Source of the DNA: Pieris napi
Taxonomy: Eukaryota; Arthropoda; Insecta; Lepidoptera; Pieridae
Length of the DNA stretch: 64,000 nt
Direction: 5' to 3'
NCBI RefSeq assembly: GCF_905475465.1
Contig: NC_062240.1
Span: 9,997,001-10,061,000, forward strand
The first letter of the stretch is position 1; each line of letters opens with the position of its first letter. A program made the translations under genes and the position numbers. Positions 10,701 through 19,200 of this stretch are shown here, piece after piece. The notes beneath the pieces are model-generated. The model made no database searches and was not told where the DNA came from. It saw only the letters and a list, made by a program, of their open reading frames with translations.

Positions 10701-13482
10701 ATCTCCTACTTTGTGAGTTAGAGAAAAATTATTGTACCCAGAATAATTTACATTACGGCGAAATATTTACACAAGACTGTTTAATTCACATTTTATATAA
10801 ATAGGTACAAATAATAAACACAAAATTAGCATATAGATAAGCGTGAGCTGTCTGTAGCGTGACTAACAATTCGTTTCAATTTCGGAATTTGAATAGTTTA
10901 ATATTATCGAAATGTCCTTTGCTTAAAACCTTCTGGTAAGGTCAGGGTCATGCCGAGTATACTTTGTTTGTAAAGCCTATTTGAGGTTACGCCAATTGCT
11001 ATATCTTGGCCGCATATCTTTTTTTATAGGCAAGTATATTAAACTCTGATTTTTCATTCCGTAGAATTCTGACATTTCATAAGTGTTGCTACCAAAAAAG
11101 TTCTCACATTTCAAATTTTACCCATTTGAGAGCGATAAACAATAAAATGCTACGTATTTTTTTATGTTTTACTTAAAAAAAGGTGAATGTAAATATTTAT
11201 TTACTCAAGTGACCTAATGTTTCAATATCACGAACAATATATCGAATTAACTTTTGAATTTAATTATTAAATAATTACTTTAAGATTCTTTAGCTGGCAT
11301 CACTGCCTATTATTTCCAGATTTAGTCAAACTTTTAAAAAAAAAAAATGTTAAATGTTATTTTTTACTGTTTTTTTTTAAAATGTATGTATAGACGAAGA
11401 TTTTAAAACTCGTATTGAAATTGAGAAATGTGTCCGGCCGGTAATCTCTGACATGTCAAAAAATGATAGCTGTCAGAATTCTACGGAATTAAAAATCAGA
11501 GTAAAGGTGATTAGCCTTCTATGTCTGACACGAAATTTTGATGATGACACATGCAGGCTTATAGCACGCATATAGAGAGACATATTACAGTTTTCTTATA
11601 TGCCATTAAATATTATGTTTGGATGAGCGATAATACGAAGTACCCGATACATTTGAGGGGATTTTTTATGAAATGGCCCCAAGTGAACAATGTTTATTAT
11701 TTCAGAATCACTACGGCCTGAATTACCTGCTAATAACGGTCGGTAATAGCCTCTACTTCCCGGGCGTGGAGTACATTCGTCAGTATGTAACGAGAGCTGC
11801 GAGCAAACAGTCCGGGAACGTGCCCGTTGTTATCGACTGCAGATACGTATTGGGTTCGTATTTTACAATCACAAAATGTGTTTATTCATTATAGTTATGC
11901 ATCACAAAGGGATTTTCCAGCTCTTCCATAGCAAACTTAATACTTAATTCCATAAGTAAGTTAATATATAATATTTATAAATTACAATTCAGATTTTTTT
12001 ATAATTGTTTACAACAATTTCTTATCCCTACTTTTTTAAATACTTTATAGGTCCATTACTTGCTTTGATGCCATGTTTTCATTATTCTTTCATAGATGGC
12101 GCGCATTCATTTGTCTCATAATTTTAGTTATATATTTTAGTGTTCGGCAAAGCACCCACTAACATGCTCATTTGCCCCCCCCCCCCCTCCCCCCATCTTA
12201 TGAAAAAGAAGGAGGGAATAAGATAATTGATTGATCTTAAACTGCTGATATCAATTTATACATTCGTTTAATTTAGATTTTCTATCTCTCAAAGTATTTC
12301 GGTGATTTCTTGTAAAACTTTTTGTGTATATTAACCCTTTAAGTTTTACAAGTGACGTAAACGTTGTCATGACATTGAGTTAAAAGAACATTAATACTGA
12401 AACTAATATGAAAAAATATCATTTTAGGGGCTGACTTCACAGCTGCCAAAGGGCTGTGTGCATTATCAAACTCGCTATCTGCCCGTGGGCAGCCATTGCT
12501 GCTACTTTCGCCTCGAGCCAGTGTCGCCTCAGTGTTTAGTGGGGCGGGGTCTAGCGTGCTTGTAGTACTCAACGCTAACGAACTGGATGTTACACTACAA
12601 GGTGCAAATATAAAATAGTTTTCAGCGCATCATAAATAAATTTATTTATTTATTTCTATTTATTGTATAATATATGGGCGGATGCCCTTTATCATAAGAA
12701 TAAGCCATGTCTTCAATAAGTTGTTATGTGGGTAGGAACAATAGAATCACAAAAAGTATCTCCCTTACAGCAATTCACTAAAATCTATTCACTAGTAATT
12801 AGGGAATCACTTAATCAATCACTTTTAATTAGTTTTGTAACAAAAAGACACAAGATTATTTGGAACAAAAGTGATTCGTCGCAGACGTAGTGCGCTCGCC
12901 GTTGACGTTCGAAAACTAAACGAAAAATCAACATGGCCGCGCTGGCCATCGACAATAGTCAAATCTCGTTCCAATAATTCCAGTATTTCTTAACAGATGG
13001 CGCTAGGAATGCGCCGTCAAATATATAGCGGACCCCACAGACTGTACACACGTCGAACAAACTATGTAATTGTAAATCTAAACCATTCTAGGATCCATTA
13101 TACCACACAAAAATTTCATCAAAATCGATCCAGCCGTTTAGGAGTTTAATTACAAACGCACGCTCAGAAAATGTATGTATATAAAGATTACTGTGCTTAA
13201 AATAACTATTTTAAATTACCTTTTTTTATGTTTTAAAACTTTCACAAATTCTGTTGAAATTTGTTTGGATTCTTTCTATTATGCAATATTAATATTAAAT
13301 TATATTTATTTTCAGAAATAACAGGGCAAATTGCACTCTCCGTAAACCCAGATGAGCCAAAACGTCCATACACGTCATTAAAGCAAGATGAGTCACTAGA
13401 AGTCATCGTAGCTGAGGAAAACGCATCGCCATTACTGACCACAGTGCATAGAAAGAAAATCAGTGAGGTAGACGATACATAA
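1740..13482 (+). CDS. SLC26A11: sodium-independent sulfate anion transporter (SLC26A11-type), 5' partial
   Basis: Membrane anion exchanger of the SLC26/SulP family, which moves sulfate and related anions; family knowledge gives the substrate, not this sequence. Ten exons join in phase: 1740-1879, 2213-2293, 3733-3896, 4558-4712, 5555-5716, 9102-9214, 9718-9891, 11706-11853, 12428-12601 and 13316-13482 (TAA stop). Together they encode 491 residues. Diagnostic pieces are VPVTVGFTSATSVIIAVSQL in the first exon, the SFANILGSFLSAMPITGSFSRSAVN helix region in exon 5, YFIPKASLAAVIICAV in exon 6, and a C-terminal STAS domain from exon 8 (NHYGLNYL) through VVIDCRYVLGADFTAAKGL. The first exon opens mid-codon after an acceptor AG at 1738-1739, so upstream exons coding the N-terminal roughly 110-150 residues lie off the left edge. 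The acidic tail after the STAS domain ends in RKKISEVDDT. No frameshift or stop was seen. Confidence 0.93.
2617..2885. mobile_element. foldback (MITE-like) element in transporter intron
   Basis: Two arms of about 70 bp, at 2617-2687 and 2817-2885, are inverted copies of each other with a few mismatches. Both carry an A/T run, a CTTTATTGATTAA-type core and an AACGGTA end. Between them lies a small repeat with CGAC.ACCGTTTA twice (2782-2826). It lies in the intron between transporter exons 2 and 3. No coding capacity is visible, so this is probably a non-autonomous DNA element of unknown superfamily. Confidence 0.6.
4753..5110. mobile_element. MITE with ~50-bp terminal inverted repeats
   Basis: The ends starting AAGCTTAGG at 4753 and finishing CCTAAGCTT at 5110 are inverted repeats over about 50 bp with three or four mismatches. 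Both include the GC-rich core AAGCGGTGCCGTTAACT. The interior is richer in CpG than the surrounding intron and has several ACGGCCGT motifs. It lies between transporter exons 4 and 5. There is no transposase, and I could not fix a clear target duplication. Confidence 0.7.
5188..5412 (-). mobile_element. tRNA-derived SINE, family 1, copy 1
   Basis: Reverse-strand copy of a SINE also present at 7080, 24913 and 44935. It carries the pol III box-B-like GGTTCGATCCC region (degenerate here), the conserved ACGGTGAAGGAAAACATCGT block and the tail segment AAAAAGGTTGTAGCACCA. It lies in the transporter intron after exon 4. Confidence 0.75.
5741..6140 (+). pseudogene. non-LTR retrotransposon C-terminal / 3' fragment
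   Basis: About 400 bp, coding on the + strand in broken frames, with peptide scraps such as TMWNQLPA and LQEKSVPFLKARLLA that look like the end of a lepidopteran non-LTR reverse-transcriptase reading frame. They are followed by a GGAGGCTC.TCTGATG-type segment read in reverse. The same segment recurs in opposite orientation at about 25591 and 31290, so it is a dispersed family. It lies in the intron between transporter exons 5 and 6. Confidence 0.6.
6962..7060 (-). mobile_element. tRNA-derived SINE, family 2, copy 1 (truncated)
   Basis: On the - strand this reads through a tRNA-like segment with box B GGTTCGATTCCC and then a body ending TTCTCGGCCTTTGGGAGGG. It is closely matched at 46945-47086. 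The A-box end is missing here, and the copy abuts the family 1 SINE beginning at about 7080. It is not a functional tRNA gene. Confidence 0.65.
7080..7335 (+). mobile_element. tRNA-derived SINE, family 1, copy 2
   Basis: Most complete copy of this SINE: an A-box-like TGGCCTAGTGG, a degenerate B box near 7130, the CGCATTTAACATTCGCTCGA block, then the GTCAGGCACAGG.GGCTGATCACCTA body. It sits head to tail with a family 2 SINE in the transporter intron. Confidence 0.8.
8405..8765 (-). mobile_element. degenerate Helitron-like fragment
   Basis: The left edge (ACTAGCAGACCGGCCAAGCG) resembles the reverse complement of the Helitron-like 3' end found intact at 27770. The right side has the recurring GATTGATATCGGTTCGGTAG segment and ends in an AT-rich tail. 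The interior has diverged. It lies in the intron before transporter exon 6. Confidence 0.4.
9384..9618. mobile_element. MITE with GCGTTCAA ends
   Basis: The left end GGGCGCGTTCAAGTATT (9384) and the reverse complement of the right end, GGGAGCGTTCAAATAATACG (9618), form imperfect inverted termini. Internal C-rich runs and CGTAACGTTTT motifs appear on both sides, as expected for a foldback element. It lies between transporter exons 6 and 7. Confidence 0.6.
11043..11502. mobile_element. MITE with 32-bp inverted ends
   Basis: The termini ACTCTGATTTTTCATTCCGT (11043) and the reverse complement of 11502 (ACTCTGATTTTTAATTCCGT) match over about 32 bp with one mismatch. Both continue AGAATTCTGACA. 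The 460-bp element has no coding content and lies between transporter exons 7 and 8. Confidence 0.7.
12176..12195. repeat. poly-C tract
   Basis: A run of C with one T interruption lies in the intron before transporter exon 9. It is a simple repeat with nothing coding. Confidence 0.8.
12945..13190. repeat. possible dispersed repeat in last transporter intron
   Basis: The segment contains AACAGATGGCGC, GATCCAGCCGTTTAGGAGT and an AAACGCACGCTCAGAAAATG-like end. These phrases are typical of lepidopteran interspersed non-autonomous repeats. I see no second full copy here, so the call is by resemblance only. Confidence 0.35.
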
Positions 13483-13628
13483 CCACAGTGTAGTTCAGTA
13501 GAGTTTTGTAGAGGATTTTTTTTAGATTTATAAGGAGTTGCGTAGACAAATCAGTGAGCCACAGTATAAAAATAAGTTACCACAGATAATTGTACAAGAA
13601 TACTGGTACTAAGCGATACTGTGCGCAC

Positions 13629-13634
13629 AATAAA
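13629..13634 (+). promoter_or_regulatory. candidate polyadenylation signal of the sulfate transporter
   Basis: AATAAA lies 147 bp after the transporter stop codon and is the first canonical signal in the 3' flank. Further signals occur downstream, so a longer 3' UTR is possible. Confidence 0.5.
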
Positions 13635-16145
13635 AACCCTTTCAGAGGTCAGACAATTGGTATACGATGATAAAACCTATCATTCACCAGTGCTTTTATA
13701 TTTTTTTTCATATGGCGTTTAAAAAAATTATATCTCTATATATATATCTCGGATGTATATGAATACATGATACCATATCTGTATGTCATGAATGTTGAGT
13801 TTTTGTATAACTTACAATAATGAACCTTCGGCTATTCCGGCCTTTTGCCCATACACTTGTAGCTGTTGGTAATTTCTCTTATATATTTTTTAAACAATGA
13901 TGTGGAGGGATTGCTGTCCGATATTTGTCTAACTTCAAAATAATTTGCAACATATAGATCTGTCTTATAAGATTTCTTAACATATGATTTTTTGTATCAT
14001 TTCTAGAATTGATTATAGTAAGTTAAAACTAGTTCCTAGCACCTACAGTACCTATATTTTTAAGTCTAATTATTAAACGTGGTATTTGTTACTATAGTTA
14101 CGAATTTTATGTGAAAATTGGTAACCATGGTAACACAAATCTTCAAACCGCGTTTATATAAAGCTGTAATGGTCTTCATAAACTTATTAGAATTGACTAC
14201 TTTGAAAGAATATTTTGTCCTTTTTTATTACCGGATTGGTGATAAGGAAAATTTTTTTGTTAAATATTTTAGTAAGTTTTTGAGTACGACAGGTTCATAT
14301 CCTACTCCGTATCGAGTCACTTTCTCGTCTTGAGCGCTATCAAATATGTGTAACTTTCTATAAAAAATGGTTTTACAGCCACTAGATTTCAATTTGATTG
14401 ACGTTCTAGAATACGGCCCCAAGTTCACGGGCATTTTATAATTTAATATAGAAATGTTTAGGCACCCTTATTTAAAAATCTTATAAAGATTACCGCATTT
14501 TCTTAAATTTAAACTATACAAACAATACTGTCTACGTTAATAAGCTTTTCCAATAGTTAATTGAGGGGCGTATAAATCACAATTTTATAATTTAATGTAC
14601 GCGGGTGCATTAAAAACTCGAATAAATAAAATTAATTTACCCAACCAAAGATTGCAAACAGATTAAATTTAGAAAGCTCTCTGTGTCTGTCCTTAATTCA
14701 TCATTCAATCAAATTGCCAATTTGAATTTAATCTGTGCAGGCATGACTAGATATTGCTAGTCGAATTTTAGTTAATATTTAAATTACGCCAGTGGATAGT
14801 TTTTTTTATCTAAGCTAAGCATTTTTTAATAATATATTTTTAATTTTTACATACTTAATTGAGGGTCGAGATTTCGCTAAGCGTTTCTGTCGTGCCTCAA
14901 ATCCAATATTTTGACATACGAGAATAACGCTAAGCAACAAGTGATTTAAACCTTTAAACGTTTAAGCAGGTACTAAAACTTTTATAACACGGCGATTTCA
15001 ACTTATTAATAAATCAAATAATAATATCACACAAAAATATAATTTCCTTGGATTTATTTATAAAAGTTCTTAGATTGAAATCTTCGCCGCTAATTTGTCA
15101 TTTGCAATCAAACAAATATTTAATTTGAATTAAAATGTTTAGCACAATTTTGTTTATATATTTTCTACACTATATAAATACCAGTTTGTATTAATCATGT
15201 ACTTAATTTGTTCTCTCTAATGTGTTTTGTGCAATTGTATTTTTACCATTATAATAAATAGATAAGAATGTTTTAAAATGTGTTTCATATACCTTTAAGT
15301 TTTAGTTTTTGTTACAGTTTTCGAATGTAATATTATGTTATTGATCTCAACTAGTTCAATACGTAATTAATAGCTTTTAATAAAAATTAACTTCATACAT
15401 GTGTATACAATTAACCTCAGATGAAACGCCAACAATTACTATAAAGTGAAACTTCGCTTTTGAGGCATATTTCAAACCTGAAAAAATTCTTTTTTATTTG
15501 GGAATTAACGAAACGAATTAACTTATAAAAAGGAAGTGAAATAAAAAAAAATTACGTAAAAATATATTTAATTTAAAAAAACTTAGCACCTTAATTTACA
15601 ATAAATGCATTTCTGACTAATATTAAACCATTATTAACTCTTTAAAACTATTTTATAAATATTAATTCCTATGAAGAAATCATAAATAATACGTAATAAT
15701 GATGATCTATGAACGTCAATTTATTAAATTTTTTTTATTGAATTATGATTGTGATTTAATGATAAGCTTTATAATGAATACGAGATCTAAATGATGGGGA
15801 CTGACATGAAAATTAAAGATGATAATGAATTTAATGATATGGATAAATGGGGATAAGTGATTTTACTTGGTCCTTGCATGATTAATGATTTGATGAATAA
15901 TTGAATTGACTTAAGTAGGCAATGTAAGTAGACACGTAATTAAATTTAGTTTAAATAAAAATAATATTTAAAGGATGTAAAATACGTTTTTTGTGTACGT
16001 CTTTATAAGCATTTTTGATGGAAAATATTTTTAATGAAATTTAGTTAAATAATGATATGTGATTGATATGATAATGATCTGTGGATGGATTTTTAAACAA
16101 TCTTAATGTAATACAAATTTTGTTGTCGATTCGACGCAGTTACAG
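13635..16145. other. intergenic stretch between convergent 3' ends
   Basis: AT-rich DNA between the transporter and the acidic secreted gene. No exon-like open frame with splice sites was seen. It contains ATGATAATGA-like, purine-rich imperfect repeats at 15700-16080 and a loose inverted pair around 14655/14735. Parts may be 3' UTR of either gene. Confidence 0.5.
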
Positions 16146-16151
16146 TTTATT
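16146..16151 (-). promoter_or_regulatory. candidate polyadenylation signal, acidic gene isoform B
   Basis: AATAAA on the - strand, about 90 bp beyond the isoform B stop codon at 16245-16243. Confidence 0.5.
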
Positions 16152-16242
16152 TCGAACCCAAGACCCCAAACTAATGAGACTGCATCGAATCAATGCAGAT
16201 AATTTTAATTAGTAATACCTAACCAATAAGCTTTTAAATAGT

Positions 16243-19200
16243 CTATTGCCTCACGACGCCTTGGTGAAGGAACATGGGCTTTGAAGCAGTTCTTAACTTT
16301 TCAGAGACAACGTGGGCAATTCTTGCACTTCTCTGCCAAACCAATTCACGTGTTCGTTCGTGGTTGCTGTCGACACGGACCTATATTAACAAATGAAAAA
16401 ATTGTTAAAGGATGTCAAGATAATAATAATGTTTCGGCTTATTTTCAAAAAGCAGTTAAAGTTTTAATATATAAATATTTAAGATGTGCGCTGTGTTGCG
16501 TCCGATGAACCTAACAATTTTGATACAATGGTCATATATAACAGCTATTTTATAAAATTTTCCGTAATCCAGCAGACACATTTATGCATCTTTATTTAAT
16601 ACAATAGGTATCTATGTATATATAGACAAAAAATATAATTATTGTGTCACAGTACAGGATAACGTTCGAATTTAATAAGTGCATACTAACGTGTAAGTTA
16701 CACATTTAATATTTGACAAATTTCACGCCGTTATTACTCTTTAACTTTAATAACGCTTAAATATAGCAATATAATTGGAAGTATATACCTGTTTGGGCTG
16801 CAGAACTTTGATGGAATGTAATGTTGCTACGCCTTGATTGTTGACACGAAGCGTCAATTTACCGTTCATTTCAGCTGTTGTCGCTGTTGCAGATTTGAGC
16901 TCTTTTTTAGCACCTCGACCGACCTATTAAACATTATGACTTTACGATAAGTTATCGTATAAAAAAGTCGTTTAGGGCTTGGAGATTTGCATCTATTTCA
17001 TTGGTGACAAATCAGTGTTTTGTGGTTTGGTCGTAATGGCATACCGGTCGCACCAGCAAGCACGTGATGATTCCGCGCATAGATTAAAAAAATTTAAGAA
17101 GAGAAAATTTATTGTTTTTTTTTTTAATTCTGAATGAATGACTGGAGTACGAGTCTCCACTAGCCTAATACAGCTCATCCCAAGAAATGTGTATGAAATC
17201 AAACATTTAACTAGATATATGGATAGCTAAGTAATATGTAAAATGAAATTATTAGCACACTTTAAATCTTATATTCGAATAATATAGTCTAAAGTTTGAA
17301 TTGCACATACCTCCTTTTCCACTCGAAGTATCAAGGGTCCGACTGCGAAATTACTCTTTATGGTTGTATGGTTTGTCATAATGCTGACGGCTACATCACC
17401 ACTTCTCTTAAGAGAAGAGAGGCCATACAGTGTACCCTTTGCTCTCGGCTTGCTCTTTTCGCTTTTTACCTTGTTCTTAGAAGGCTTCTTTGTATTTTTA
17501 ACCGGAGCTTTCGCTGGCGGTTTCGGTTTAGGTTTAGTTGCCTTAGTAGGTTGTTTTGGTTTTGACGTTGGCTTTGCTTTTCCACTTTCATTTCCAGATT
17601 TCACCTTCACAGCTCGCATTTCTGTTCGCGAATTTTCACTGTTCGATTTTTGATCGTTCAAGCTTTCATCGATTTTGTTTTGTTGTATTTCCTCAACTTT
17701 TTCTACTGTTTCGTTTTCGTTTACACCACCGCGCGCTGTGTTTTTCTTTTTGTTTGAAGTTTTTCTGAAATATTTGTGACGTTGTGAAACCGAGTTAGCA
17801 GGTTTGAGAACTAACATTAATTTTATTTATACTTACTTTTTGTTACTAGTTTTGTTTTTATCTTTCTTTCCCTTTGTGTTTTTGCTCGCATCTATCGGCT
17901 GCAGTTTTACGTTGACTGGGTCATAGGAACGTCTTAATATGTCATTCATCTTTTCAAGGATGTTGTCAATGAACTTATTGTATTTGATTATGTACACAGC
18001 AGGCACGGGTGCTGGTTTCTTGGGCGGTTCCTCAGACAACGCACCTGTTAGAGGAGACGAAGATATAGTTTGGTTTTATTTTAATATTCTAATATTTTCT
18101 TAAATATAAAGATACACTTACCTTTTTATTAATAAGCCAGAAGTTTTAAATATATTTAACTAGTATTAATATATATTAAACGGTAGTAATAAACGGCTCT
18201 AGTGCCGAAAAGAGTATCACTCTTTAAACTAGATAGATATTTTATTATTTAGTATTCCATAATTTATATAACATAAGGCTGATTTAATCTTAAACCTACA
18301 TGTTGTCTTTAAAATGTCTCTTAGATCTCAAGATGGTAGTCCTAGATTCCATAAAATGTTTTCTATTATTCTCCCCATTTTGTTACTTCATTATCAATTA
18401 AAAGTCAGTCAAGGAAAGTACCGATTTGGAGAAATTGTTTATTGAGTGTCATGTCAAATTCAAAGTCATTGTTTTCATAAAGTTACGTATAATAGTGACA
18501 ACTATCAAATTTCTCTCTCTAAATAAATATATGATAAATTACATTATTCATGACATCACGCACTCGGTTGCAGTGTGTAATTAGGTATTCACTGGGCCAA
18601 TAATTCATACATTCACACGTGCAATTCAAATCACGTATCGGAGGCACGCGAACAACTAACTGTTTAGTCTTCAAGCCTCGCCTGCATTCTAATAGCTTCT
18701 AACAATTAATATGAACAGTCATCCATGGATTTTCTATTTTCTATACACGAAAAAGAAACTGCGTGCCGGAATACTTGCAGTCAAAGAAACTATTTACTTA
18801 TTAGGAAATGAGCCAATATTTATTTTCCGTCAGCAAATTTAATTGCGGTTTCGCCTTCATTTCAGAATCTGAGCTTTCATACTAGTATTTGAATGCAGTC
18901 TGCGTAAGTAGTAGATTTCTATCGAAGAAAGGAAATAGAGACCTCGGACAAGCGAGTCGTTTTAGGCGTAGCCGGTAACAAACTAGTTTAATTTAGGTCG
19001 AGTGACTCCTCACGACGGTCCCACAATTTCTCAAACAACTTTGTAAAAATTTCTCTTTTCGCGGTTCATTATATCGTTTTCACTAAAAGTGGACACGCAA
19101 ATTTTGTGATCGTTTCGTAATTTCGAGAGTGAGTCTGAATCTATTTACTTTCTATTGATGGAAATTTCAGAATTGTCAAGGTCAGGTCCTGGATACGGTC

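Noticed and set aside
17296..17768. Open frames on the + strand opposite the Lys-rich exon
   Set aside because: They are antisense to the - strand coding exon and have low-complexity Phe/Leu content caused by AAG/AAA codons on the other strand.
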